NCBI RefSeq assembly: GCF_040649515.1
Contig: NZ_JBEZFP010000007.1
Coordinates: 59,677 to 123,676 of the forward strand
Direction of reading: 5' to 3'
Length of the DNA stretch: 64,000 bases
From: Yinghuangia elevatio
GTDB lineage: Bacteria > Actinomycetota > Actinomycetes > Streptomycetales > Streptomycetaceae
The notes beneath the pieces are model-generated. The model was not told the origin of the DNA and did not search any database. It was given only the letters and a program-made list of their open reading frames with translations. Position 1 is the stretch's first letter. Each line of letters starts with the position of its first letter. The position numbers were made by a program, and so were the translations under genes. Below, piece by piece: positions 49,951 to 58,505 of the stretch.

Positions 49951-51606
49951 ATGACGCAGCAGCCTCCCCGCCGCCCGGCACCCCTGCCCGGCCCGGCGTC
50001 CGGTCCGGCGGACCGCGCGCCCGGCGCCCCCGGCGCGTACGACGCCGACGCCGCGCACCTCGAGAGCCTCGGCTACAAGCAGGAGCTCAAGCGCAGCCTG
50101 AGCGTGTTCGGCAACATCGCGATGGGCTTCGCGACGGTGTCCCCGGTGGTGGGCCTCTACGCCGTGGTGCAGCTCGGCGTCGTGGTCGCCGGCCCCGCGT
50201 GGGTGTGGGCGCTGCCGGTCGTGTTCCTGCTCCAGGCGCTCGTGGTCTGCGTGTACGCCGAACTGGCCGCCGACTTCCCCATCTCGGGCGGCGCCTACCA
50301 GTGGACGCGGCGCCTGATCGGCCCCAAGTACGCCTGGATCGTCGGCTGGATCACCGTGTGCGCGCTGATCTTCGCCCACACGACCATCGCCTACCTCGCG
50401 TCGCCGTGGTTCTTCGCCCTCTTCGGCTGGACCCCGACACCGGGCAGAGTCGTCGCGGTGGCCGCGCTGTTCCTGGTGCTGTGCGCGCTGATCAACGCGT
50501 ACGGCATCGACGTGCTCAAGCGCGTCGTCGATCTGGGGATCGCGGCCGAGGCGGTGGCCTCGGTGCTTGTCGGCTTCGGCCTGCTGCTGCTCTTCCGCGA
50601 GCACGGCTTCTCGATCCTGACCGACACGTTCGGCGCCGAGGCGCTGTCGGACGGCTCGAAGCCGATGGCCTTCCTGGCCGCACTCGCCGTCGCGGGCTGG
50701 GCGTTCGTCGGCTTCGACGCCTGCGTGGCGATGGCCGAGGAGACCGTCGGCGCGGCGAAGCAGGTGCCCCGCGCGTTGTGGTGGGCGTTCATCAGCGTCG
50801 GGCTGATCGTGATCCTCAACGCGGTCGCCGTCGACCTCGCGCACCCGGATCCGGCCAGGATCATGCTGGGCGAGGACCTCGACCCGGTGACGACGGCCGT
50901 CGTGGCGGCGTTCGGCGACTGGTCGTCCAAGCCGTTCATCGTCGTGGTCATCGTCGCCTTCGTCGCGTGCGCTCTCGCGTCGCAGGGCGGCGGCGCGCGG
51001 GCGATGTTCTCGATGGCCCGCGACGGTGTGCTCCCGGCGTCGAAGACGCTGCGCCGCATCAACAAGCGGCAGGTGCCGCTCGGCGCGCTCGCCGTCGACC
51101 TGGTGATCAGCTGCTGTGCGCTGCTGCTCGGTCTGGAGGCGTCGGCGATCGGCAGCATCGTCACCTTCGGCAGCTCGGCCCTCTACCTGACGTTCCTGGC
51201 CATCGCGTTCGCCGCGCTGGTGGCCCGGGTACGCGGGACCTGGGTGCCGTCCGGCATCCGCCTCGGCCGCGTCGGCCTCGTGATCAACATCGGCGCGGTG
51301 CTGTGGCTGGCCTTCGAATTCGTGAACATCACCTGGCCGCGCAAGCTCCTCGCGCCGCCGGACGCCCCGGCGTACCAGGTCTGGGCGGCGGTGATCGGCA
51401 TCGCCCTGGTGCTCGGGACGGGGCTGGTCTACCTGGTGGCCGCCCGCCCCCAGCGCGCGCTGGAAGCGGCGGCCCTGACCCAGGAGGCAGTCGCGCCGCA
51501 CGCCCCCGCCCACGACGCACTCGACAACCCCGCCACACCGAACGACGACGCACGCGACGCCGCCGCATCGAACTCCCCCGCTCCTACGACCGGAAGCACC
51601 GCATGA
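49951..51606 (+). CDS. APC-family amino acid/amine permease
   Basis: 551 residues with 12 membrane helices. The family's first-helix motif appears in FGNIAMGFATVSPVVGLYAV and the consensus amphipathic region in VYAELAADFPISGGAYQWTR. SQGGGARAMFSMARDGVLPA and the loop RRINKRQVPLGALAVDLVIS are typical of the GABA/polyamine/choline subgroup. The last 60 residues are a disordered Ala/Pro/Asp tail. It overlaps the amidohydrolase gene by four bases, so its substrate is probably what the amidohydrolase or its product pathway handles. Confidence 0.92.
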   Translation: MTQQPPRRPAPLPGPASGPADRAPGAPGAYDADAAHLESLGYKQELKRSLSVFGNIAMGFATVSPVVGLYAVVQLGVVVAGPAWVWALPVVFLLQALVVCVYAELAADFPISGGAYQWTRRLIGPKYAWIVGWITVCALIFAHTTIAYLASPWFFALFGWTPTPGRVVAVAALFLVLCALINAYGIDVLKRVVDLGIAAEAVASVLVGFGLLLLFREHGFSILTDTFGAEALSDGSKPMAFLAALAVAGWAFVGFDACVAMAEETVGAAKQVPRALWWAFISVGLIVILNAVAVDLAHPDPARIMLGEDLDPVTTAVVAAFGDWSSKPFIVVVIVAFVACALASQGGGARAMFSMARDGVLPASKTLRRINKRQVPLGALAVDLVISCCALLLGLEASAIGSIVTFGSSALYLTFLAIAFAALVARVRGTWVPSGIRLGRVGLVINIGAVLWLAFEFVNITWPRKLLAPPDAPAYQVWAAVIGIALVLGTGLVYLVAARPQRALEAAALTQEAVAPHAPAHDALDNPATPNDDARDAAASNSPAPTTGSTA

Positions 51607-53264
51607 CCCGCACTTCGGCCACCTCCCCGGCCTCGACCTCACCCGCTCCCTCCCGAGCCGCCGACCTCGTCATCGTCGGCGCCCGCGTCCTCACCCAAGA
51701 CCCCGCCAACCCCGTCGCGACAGCATTGGCGGTCCGCGACGGGCGCGTCGTGGCGGTGGGCTCCGACGCCGACGTACGGCCGCACGTCGGCTCCCGCACC
51801 GAAGTCGTAGACGCATCCGGCCACGTGGTCACCCCCGGCCTGACCGACTGCCACCAACACCCGGTCCTGGGCTCGGAGATGGCGCGCGGCGCGGACCTGG
51901 TCGGTGCGATCACCCTCGACGAACTGCGGACCCGTCTCGCCGACCACGCCGCGCTCGTCGGCCCCGACGGCTGGGTCGTCGGATACGGCGGCGAGTACGG
52001 GGCGTTCGCGGTCCGCACGCTGCACCGCGATCTGATCGACGAAGCGGTGGGCGGGCGACCGGCGTTCATCTGGATGTCGGACGCCCACTCGGCGCTCATG
52101 AGCACCGAAGGCCTGCGCCGCGCCGGGATCACCGGCCCACGGGAGTTCGCCGACCGAGCCGAGGTCGTCTGCGACGAGCGCGGTCCCACCGGCGAACTGC
52201 ACGAGCAGGCCGCCACCTCGCTCGGCTACGCCGCCGTACCGCCCATGGACGGCGCCGAGTTGGCCGCACGCGTCACCGCGCTCTTCGCGGCGCAGGCCAA
52301 GCTCGGCGTCACCGGGGTACACGTCCTCGACGACGGCCCCGGAACCGCCGCCACGCTCACCGCCCTTGCCGCATCCGGCGAGTTGGCGATGCGCGTACGG
52401 TGGGCTCCCTGGTGCCCGCCCGGCGAGGTCGACAACCTCGCGCAGCGCATCAGCGACCTCCGCAAGGCGATCGCCCCGGAGGGCCTGCTCCGCCTCGCCG
52501 CGGTCAAGTTCTTCGCGGACGGCGCCATCGACGGCGGCGGCGCGTGGCTCCAAGAACCCGACTGCTGCGGCGAGTCGCACCGCTCGCAGTGGAAGGACAT
52601 CGCCCGCTACGCGGACGCGGTCGCCATCGCCGCCGCCAACGGACTCCCCGCGTGGACCCACGCCATCGGGGACCAGGCCGTCGCGCACGCGCTCGACACG
52701 TACGCCCACACCCCGGCACCACGCGGCACCCGCCACCGCATCGAACACGCCGAAGTCCTCCAGGACCCGGAGGTCACCCGCTTCGCCGCCCTGGACGTCG
52801 TCGCGTCGATGCAACCCACGCACATGGACTGGTCGTTGCCCGACCAGTCCGACAACTGGTCGAAGCGGGTCGGCCCCGAACGCGCGGCGCTCGCCTGGCG
52901 GTACGGCGACATCCTGCGCGCCGGCGGCCGCGTCGCGCTCGGATCCGACTGGCCGGTGGCCGCGTTCGATCCGCGCCGTACCTTGGCAGGCGCCCAACTG
53001 CGCCGCCCGGCAGGCGAGTCCGACCGCGCCCCGTACGGTTCCTCGCCCGGCATCACCGCCGCCCAGGCCCTCGCCGGCTACACCACCGAAGCCGCGTACG
53101 CCGCGGGCGAGGAGGCCCAGGCCGGACGCATTGCCGTCGGCCACCATGCCGATCTCACGGTCTTCGCCGACGACCCGACCCGGGTGGCGCCCGACGACGT
53201 GGCCCAACTCCCCGTCACCGCAACGATCGTCGCGGGTTCCTTCACCCACCGGACGGACATCTGA
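51603..53264 (+). CDS. Amidohydrolase of the YtcJ/exoenzyme regulator type
   Basis: 553 residues of amidohydrolase_3 family. Residues 20-80 and the last 60 form the small beta-domain; the metal-dependent barrel begins with GLTDCHQHPVLG (the family's usual HxH is HQH here). Other ligands are Lys in LAAVKFFADGAIDGGGAWLQ, His in WTHAIGDQAVAHALDTY, HRIEHAEVLQ, and Asp in VALGSDWPVAAFDP. YtcJ-like enzymes cleave N-acyl or amide bonds of small molecules. The co-encoded permease suggests an imported amide or amine substrate. The frame continues open through the permease gene in the same phase upstream, but has no start there. Confidence 0.9.
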   Translation: MTRTSATSPASTSPAPSRAADLVIVGARVLTQDPANPVATALAVRDGRVVAVGSDADVRPHVGSRTEVVDASGHVVTPGLTDCHQHPVLGSEMARGADLVGAITLDELRTRLADHAALVGPDGWVVGYGGEYGAFAVRTLHRDLIDEAVGGRPAFIWMSDAHSALMSTEGLRRAGITGPREFADRAEVVCDERGPTGELHEQAATSLGYAAVPPMDGAELAARVTALFAAQAKLGVTGVHVLDDGPGTAATLTALAASGELAMRVRWAPWCPPGEVDNLAQRISDLRKAIAPEGLLRLAAVKFFADGAIDGGGAWLQEPDCCGESHRSQWKDIARYADAVAIAAANGLPAWTHAIGDQAVAHALDTYAHTPAPRGTRHRIEHAEVLQDPEVTRFAALDVVASMQPTHMDWSLPDQSDNWSKRVGPERAALAWRYGDILRAGGRVALGSDWPVAAFDPRRTLAGAQLRRPAGESDRAPYGSSPGITAAQALAGYTTEAAYAAGEEAQAGRIAVGHHADLTVFADDPTRVAPDDVAQLPVTATIVAGSFTHRTDI

Positions 53265-53274
53265 CCCAGTCTCA

Positions 53275-53316
53275 CGACCGGCGGCGGCGTACCCGACCCG
53301 GGCGCCGCCGCGGTCG
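53275..53316 (+). terminator. Terminator after the amidohydrolase gene
   Basis: CGACCGGCGGCGGCG pairs with CGCCGCCGCGGTCG (one bulged G) and is followed by TTTCTT, a typical rho-independent form. Confidence 0.8.
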
Positions 53317-53365
53317 TTTCTTCACGCCGATCACCAGCCAGGCAAAGAATCGTCGCCCAACTCAC

Positions 53366-53554
53366 ATGCCGGGCAGCGCCCCGGAGCACGCGTGCTTCGG
53401 CATCGTCGAACCGGCCACCGCCGCCGGAATTCCGAGATTCGTCATTCCGCCGGTCGAATGTCCGCCCGGCAGGGTGACGCTGCCGAGCGATTCGACCGCA
53501 CCGCCCCCCGATTCCTCCCCGGTAGCCGAGGAAAGCGGGGCGCGGGTGTCGTAG
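53366..53554 (+). CDS. Possible 62-residue hypothetical protein
   Basis: A frame MPGSAPEHACFGIVEPATAA... with codons less GC-biased than its neighbours and no clear ribosome-binding site. Pro-rich C-terminus, two cysteines. It is not recognised and may be spurious or a gene remnant. The surrounding stretch 53317-53705 otherwise contains only the hairpin at 53594-53647. Confidence 0.2.
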   Translation: MPGSAPEHACFGIVEPATAAGIPRFVIPPVECPPGRVTLPSDSTAPPPDSSPVAEESGARVS

Positions 53555-53593
53555 CCGAGGTCGACGGCTTGGATTCCGCCCCCAGCTGCTTTT

Positions 53594-53647
53594 CCAGGGC
53601 GCGATCTCCGGTCCGTGCGCGTGAGCGGGCCGGAGATCGCGCCCTGG
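53594..53647. terminator. Long perfect hairpin
   Basis: Eighteen-base arms, beginning CCAGGGCGCGATC and ending GATCGCGCCCTGG, enclose an 18-base loop. No gene ends immediately before it on either strand except the possible small frame at 53366-53554, which supports either that frame or a lost gene. Confidence 0.7.
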
Positions 53648-53705
53648 CGTCGGTGGGGGACGAGGGCGAGGTGCGGGCGGTCGCGGGGTGGGTCATGGTG
53701 GAGAG

Positions 53706-53978
53706 ATGCACCAGTACGCTGATTGCGCCTGCCGTACGCAGGGTGTCGACACCCGCCTTCTCGGCGCGGGTGCAGCCATGACCGCGGGTGGGGTGCTGCT
53801 GGCGTCCACCGGCACCGCGATGGTCGCCGCCGCGATGGCCTCCGCCGCGCGGCGGTGGGTCGGCCGGCATCACCGCCCGCCCGGGTCCCGGGCGGCCGCG
53901 ACGGCCCGCCGTGCCGTGGCGGCCGCGCGAGCCGGCAGGGAGGCGTGGCACGGGAGCGGCATCGAGTTCCCCTCGTGA
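53706..53978 (+). CDS. Small hypothetical membrane protein
   Basis: 90 residues; ATG behind GTGGAGAG. MHQYADCACRTQGVDTRLLG is followed by one hydrophobic helix (GAAMTAGGVLLASTGTAMVA) and a basic tail (RRWVGRHHRPPGSRAAATAR). It resembles small Streptomyces membrane proteins of unknown role. It converges with the MFS gene, 34 bases away. Confidence 0.55.
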   Translation: MHQYADCACRTQGVDTRLLGAGAAMTAGGVLLASTGTAMVAAAMASAARRWVGRHHRPPGSRAAATARRAVAAARAGREAWHGSGIEFPS

Positions 53979-54012
53979 GAGCCCCTCCCCTGCGCGGCGC
54001 ACCCGCCGGGCC

Positions 54013-55236
54013 TCAGGCTCGGGAGGCGTCGGGGTCGATCGCGCCGCGCGTACGCGACGCCGCCAGGGCAATCGGGACCGCCGCGGCCGCCGCTCCGGCG
54101 CTGATCCACGCGGCCGTCCGGTAGTCGCCGGTGGCCTCGGTGGCCAGGCCCGCGACCAACGGGCCCAGGAACGCCCCGACGTTGAGGCCGACCGTGGCGA
54201 AGGCGCCCCCCAGCGAAGGTGCTTCGGGTGCGACGTGCATGACGCGGTGCACGAGCGCCGAACCGACGCCGAATGACAGGCAGCCCTGCATGACCGCCAG
54301 GGCGAACAAGGGCACGGGGTACGCGCCCGTCACCGCCAGCGCCGCCCATCCCGCAGGCAGTACACACATCGCGATCAGCAAGCCGCGCCCCAACCTGCCG
54401 TCGGCCATCCGCCCCGCGGCCGTGACGCCGACGAAAGCACCGACGCCGAACGCCGCCAACAGGCCCGGCACCACGCCCTCGGAGAGCCGGGTGACGTCGG
54501 TGGCGATGACGGCCAGGTAGGCGAACGCCGCAAACGTGGCCGCGTTGACAACGGCGGCCAGCAGCAGGGCTGTTCGTACCGCGCTCGAAGCCAACGCACG
54601 CAACTCCCGCTGGACCGAGACATCTTCATGGCCGTCCGCGTCGGCAGGCGCGGATCGGAGGACGAGCAGCAGAGCGGGCAGGCACAACCCGGCGACCGCC
54701 CAGAACACCGCACGCCACCCGGCGTGGTCGCCGAGCAGCGCGCCCGCCGGTACACCCACCGCGCACGAGAGCGTGACGCCGGACAGCAGGACGGCCATGG
54801 CCCGGCCCTGCTTGGCAGGCGGGACGAGGCTGGTGGCGGCCGACATCGCGACCGCGAGGAACCCGGCGTTCACGATCGCCGCGACGACCCGGGTCCCGAA
54901 GAGCACGGCGAATTCGTTCGTGACCGCGCCGACGGCGTGCACGGCGACGAACGTGCCGAGGAACCACGCGAGAGCCCGGCGCCGCGGCCACCGCGCACTC
55001 AACGCCGCCATCACGGGCGCCCCGAGGATCATGCCGAGGGCATATGCGGAGGTGAGGCTCGCGGCCGCCCCCACCGATACGGACAGATCACCGGCGATGC
55101 CGTTGACAAGGCCGGACAACATGAATTCCGAGGTCCCCTGGGCGAATACCGCGAGACCGAGGACATGGACAAGGACAGGCACGACCGACTCCAGCGCAGG
55201 ATGCGATGCGGGCAGGACCGTCCGCGTGCCGGACAT
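54013..55236 (-). CDS. MFS transporter, chloramphenicol-exporter (Cml/Cmx)-like
   Basis: 407 residues with 12 helices. The first helix LGLAVFAQGTSEFMLSGLVN, the AYALGMILGAPVMAALSARW motif A region, and SGVTLSCAVGVPAGALLGDH (motif C) follow the Cmx/Cml subgroup of the DHA1 family, whose members expel chloramphenicol or act as general drug or sugar exporters. Whether it confers resistance cannot be judged from sequence. No regulator is adjacent; 55237-55507 has no gene. Confidence 0.88.
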   Translation of the reverse strand: MSGTRTVLPASHPALESVVPVLVHVLGLAVFAQGTSEFMLSGLVNGIAGDLSVSVGAAASLTSAYALGMILGAPVMAALSARWPRRRALAWFLGTFVAVHAVGAVTNEFAVLFGTRVVAAIVNAGFLAVAMSAATSLVPPAKQGRAMAVLLSGVTLSCAVGVPAGALLGDHAGWRAVFWAVAGLCLPALLLVLRSAPADADGHEDVSVQRELRALASSAVRTALLLAAVVNAATFAAFAYLAVIATDVTRLSEGVVPGLLAAFGVGAFVGVTAAGRMADGRLGRGLLIAMCVLPAGWAALAVTGAYPVPLFALAVMQGCLSFGVGSALVHRVMHVAPEAPSLGGAFATVGLNVGAFLGPLVAGLATEATGDYRTAAWISAGAAAAAVPIALAASRTRGAIDPDASRA

Positions 55237-55507
55237 CGGCGTACGTCACCTGTCGCGCGCTGCCGTGGACACGGTCAGTCGCGGCAAGGTGAGAGCCGGA
55301 GAAATGCGAGAAAGCCGGGCACCGGACAGGAACCGGTCGCCACAGACGCGATGCACCCCAACCTCAGGGCTGGTCGGTACACCCAGTCACAAGACTGGTC
55401 GGTGGTACGCCGAGCGCCACCACCACGCCGCCGGACGACCGGCGGCTACGCTCTGTCGGACTCTGGGCTGTTCACGCGACGCACAGTACCCACGCGCCGC
55501 GGGCCGA

Positions 55508-56356
55508 TCAACTCGATTGCGTCTCCAGGTGTTCGAGCTGCTCGGCCAGGACGTCGGCGTTCACGAGGCCGAAGTGGTCGAGGCCGGTGAGTTCGAACTC
55601 CGTGCTGCGGGCACCGTGCTCGGCGGCGGTCGCCCGCATGGCGTCGAGGTGTTCGACGTACGGCGCGGACAGCACCACGCGCACCTGTCCGGCGACCCCC
55701 GACACCGCCGCCAATCGGCGGCCGAACTGCTCATATCCAGCCGGGTCCCAATAGTCGATCATATCCCGCGACATTTGGCGCAGTTGGGCGAAGTCCTTCT
55801 TCGCGATTTTGGCCACGTACTGGCATATCGCGGACAACGAGCCCGGATCGGCGGCGGAGGAAACCAGGCGCGTGAATGCCGGAACCGGATCCTCGGGATC
55901 CGCATCGGCGAAGAGACGCGAGATGGTCATCGTCGATTGATTGACGTTGGGATCGAGCAGCACCGCGGAATGGATCTCGGGCAGTTCGGCGGGGTTGTCC
56001 CACCAGTGCTCGGCGAGGCGCAGGATCATGTCGGCGCCCAACGAGAACCCGACGAGGGCCAGCCGTTTCCCGGGGTTCTCGACGGCGATCCTGCGCACCA
56101 GGGAGGACGCCAATTCGACGTGCGTCGCCAACTCCACGGGCGGGATCGACTGGACGCCGTCCGGCTCGAACCCCGGCAACGTGAGGGCGACTCCGTGCCC
56201 GTCGCCGCGGTCCAGGTAGCCGCGGTAGTCCCGGGCGTCGAGACCCAGGCCGTGCAGGAAGATCGCGAGGGTCTTCGACTCCGTGCGCTGTTCCTCGTAG
56301 GTCAGCCGCGGCGCGAGGCGGTCCTTGGTCGACACGCTTCCGGTGGTGATCCCCAT
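55508..56356 (-). CDS. Alpha/beta hydrolase
   Basis: 282 residues, ATG at 56356 behind GGGGGAG. The oxyanion strand is TLAIFLHGLGLDARDYRGYL, the nucleophile elbow is LALVGFSLGADMILRLAEHW (Ser in GFSLG), the acid lies near VRVVLSAPYVEHLDAM, and the catalytic His is in LTGLDHFGLVNADVLA. No signal peptide. Codon use in the middle (ATATCC, ATTTTG, GACGTT) is less GC-biased than in neighbours, which may reflect transfer. Substrate unknown. Confidence 0.87.
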   Translation of the reverse strand: MGITTGSVSTKDRLAPRLTYEEQRTESKTLAIFLHGLGLDARDYRGYLDRGDGHGVALTLPGFEPDGVQSIPPVELATHVELASSLVRRIAVENPGKRLALVGFSLGADMILRLAEHWWDNPAELPEIHSAVLLDPNVNQSTMTISRLFADADPEDPVPAFTRLVSSAADPGSLSAICQYVAKIAKKDFAQLRQMSRDMIDYWDPAGYEQFGRRLAAVSGVAGQVRVVLSAPYVEHLDAMRATAAEHGARSTEFELTGLDHFGLVNADVLAEQLEHLETQSS

Positions 56357-56539
56357 ACTGTGCGACTCCCCCAAGCAGGACGGGCGGGCCCGGACGGGCG
56401 CCCCGGTACGGTGAATCCAGGAGCCTACGGAAACACCGGGCCAATGATCTGGTCACGTAGCGGTGAATGCCCTCTCCGCCACGCAACGGGACTAGGGGTG
56501 CGAGCTGTTCGTACGCGGCGCGGCGTCTTCGCGGTCGCG

Positions 56540-56640
56540 GGCTCCGACGAGTGGCACGACCGCACACGTCCGGTTCCGCTATGCGGGTGAGAACAACTGG
56601 TTCCGGGCCGTGGACGACGTGCGCATGAGCTGCGGGTCTT
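56540..56640 (+). pseudogene. Short relic of a secreted beta-sandwich (choice-of-anchor type) domain
   Basis: One frame reads PTSGTTAHVRFRYAGENNWF, then RAVDDVRMSCG, like the last two strands of choice-of-anchor/MAM-like extracellular domains, where xRFxYxGxNDWxWAVDDVRV is typical. No start or upstream domain remains. Apart from the terminator at 56685, the 586-base stretch 56357-56942 holds nothing else I can support. Confidence 0.4.
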
Positions 56641-56684
56641 TCGGCCCCGGAGGAGTTCGCGGCCGGAATCGAGGGAAGAACATT

Positions 56685-56713
56685 GGTGCGCCCCCGATGT
56701 GTGGGGGCGCACC
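56685..56713 (+). terminator. Strong hairpin downstream of the relic
   Basis: GGTGCGCCCCC pairs with GGGGGCGCACC around a seven-base loop. Its position just after the secreted-domain relic suggests it once terminated that gene. Confidence 0.75.
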
Positions 56714-56942
56714 ACTCTCCGTTTACCGAGCCCCTGGCCCCCGACCCCCGAGCTTTCAGCCGCCCTCCGCGACGCGGATCCCGAGCGGGTCGTGGCCCTG
56801 GTGGCGGCCACCGTGCAGCACTACCTGACCGACTCCCTTGCCCCGGCCCCGCAAGGCGGATGACGTCGGCGCCACTTCGCCGGAACGGGAACGGGGCCGA
56901 GAGCCCCGGGAACCACCCGGTCCAGTGCTGCGTCCCAACGCC

Positions 56943-57838
56943 ATGATGTGGTGGCGACGGCACACCGTTTCCGGACGTCCGGCCAGGCGCAGCAAGGCTG
57001 TTCTGGCTCTGGCCCTTCTCGCGCCCGCGTCCCTGGCAACCTCCGGTTGCCTCCTGCCGCCAGGCGACCCGCCGATGGACGACGCCCCGAAAGGCCGGCG
57101 GATCGACTCCGCCGTGGCGGTCGAACGCGGGTTCCTGAACCGGCAATACGGCGCCTTCCATCTCGCCCGAACCGAGCGCGAGGCCGAGGTGATCGGATCC
57201 CACCTTCATGCCTCGGCGCCGAAGGTCGAGTTCGCTGCGACGGCCTTGGTGGTGATCGCCGTCGGCACCGGATGCGCCGAACTGCAGGAGGCGCAGCTCT
57301 ACAGAACGGCGCGAAGTTGCGGGTGCGCGTCAACCGCGGCGAGGACCACGAGGATTGCTACGCCCCCTACTTGAACGTCCTCTACTTCTCCGTCCCGCTC
57401 GCCCGTCTGCCGCATGACGCCCGGTACCAGGACGCTCCGCCCGGGGACTTGGGCATCGGAATCCTGGTGTCCGACGACGAGATCGAGGTCGCACCGGCCG
57501 CCACCCCGACGCGCATGGTCGAGGTGACCGACCGGCGCCAGGTCGAGGACTGGATCGAGCAGAACGGCGGCGGTCCCCCGGCCGAGCAGGACGCCCGGGT
57601 CGAGCCGTTCCCGGCGGACGGCGAACGGCGGTTCGCGTTCCTGGTGCCGGCCTGCGCGACTCCGGATTCGACCCGCGTCGAAATAGGGCCGGACGGCCTC
57701 CCGGTCCTCGTCGCGGACACCTCGCGCCCGTACCACGCCGAGCCGTGCGCCCCACGTGAGCACTACCTCGTCGTCTACGACGTGCCGGCCGCCGCGTTGC
57801 CGCCGCCGGCGGCTATCGCGCCGGTGGCGTCAGGGTGA
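56943..57838 (+). pseudogene. Lipoprotein gene with a single-base frameshift
   Basis: The first frame reads MMWWRRHTVSGRPARRSKAV, a hydrophobic segment and lipobox SLATSGC, then continues to CAELQEAQLY at about 57300. Coding then continues in the next frame as QNGAKLRVRVNRGEDHEDCY through to TGA at 57836-57838. Restoring one C after CTCTAC (57297-57302) would give ELQEAQLYQNGAKLRVRV and a single protein of about 298 residues. The C-terminal half contains YLNVLYFSVPLARLPHDARY and FAFLVPACATPDSTRVEIG. Family unknown. The lesion is either genuine or a sequencing error. Confidence 0.7.
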
Positions 57839-58429
57839 GACGGCCAAGGTCTTGAGGGCGGAAGCCGCGGCGCGCGCGAAGTCGAGCAGGAGCGCGTCGT
57901 CGACCGGGACGTGGAAGGCGTACAGCGCCGCGAAGTGCGGGCCCGCGAGCATCAGGTGGGCGATGTCCGGCCTTACCGGGCCCGGCAGTTCGCCTCGGCG
58001 CACGGCCCGTGCGCAGATCTCCGTGAAGTCGGCGCGCTCGATGTCGAGGAACCGCCCGCGGAACTGTTCGGCGAGAGCGGGGTTGCGGCCCAGTTCGGCG
58101 ACCAGGGCCGGGATCACCTCGCGCGCCACGGGGTTGGCCGCGCGCGCCTGGACGATGCGGGCCAGGGCGTACAGGTCACCGACGAGGGACCCGGTGTCGG
58201 GCGGCGCCGTGACGTCGATGTCGTGGACGGCCGCCGCAAAGGCGAGTTCGGCCTTGGATCCGAACCGGCGGTATATCGCGGCCTTCCCGACGCCCGCGCG
58301 GGCGGCGATCGCGTCCACCGTGAGGCCCGCGTACCCGGTCTCGGCGAGGGCGTCGCGCACGGCCTGGCGCACGGTGCGGTCGACGCGCGGATCGCGCGGG
58401 CGGCCGCGTGGCGTGGCGCTCTCGGTCAT
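57830..58429 (-). CDS. TetR family transcriptional regulator
   Basis: 199 residues. I chose the ATG at 58429 (MTESATPRGRPRDPRVDRTV); the longer frame to 58465 would translate through the operator. HTH: AVRDALAETGYAGLTVDAIA, then AGVGKAAIYRRFGSKAELAF. The C-terminal domain is TetR_C_11-like (ANPVAREVIPALVAELGRNP). The end overlaps the frameshifted lipoprotein gene by nine bases. It probably represses the divergent gene at 58506. Confidence 0.9.
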   Translation of the reverse strand: MTESATPRGRPRDPRVDRTVRQAVRDALAETGYAGLTVDAIAARAGVGKAAIYRRFGSKAELAFAAAVHDIDVTAPPDTGSLVGDLYALARIVQARAANPVAREVIPALVAELGRNPALAEQFRGRFLDIERADFTEICARAVRRGELPGPVRPDIAHLMLAGPHFAALYAFHVPVDDALLLDFARAAASALKTLAVSP

Positions 58430-58439
58430 GGCGTCAGAA

Positions 58440-58459
58440 TACGAGACCATGGTTTCGTA
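58440..58459. promoter_or_regulatory. TetR operator, near-perfect palindrome
   Basis: Arms TACGAgACCA and TGGTtTCGTA (18 of 20 bases symmetric) lie between the divergent TetR start and the gene at 58506. Outer TACGA/TCGTA with CCATGG centre is a clean repressor site. Confidence 0.75.
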
Positions 58460-58505
58460 ATTCACGATGCGGTGGATCTCGATTCCCCTTGCGGAGGTGG
58501 CGGCG

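Noticed and set aside
49941..53264. A continuous 1107-codon plus-strand frame covering both permease and amidohydrolase genes
   Set aside because: The first 554 codons are the wrong phase of the permease gene and give arginine/glycine-rich nonsense; only the part from 51603 matches an enzyme family.
54013..55236. Definite chloramphenicol resistance gene
   Set aside because: Family resemblance alone does not establish drug specificity; there is no attenuator or resistance context.
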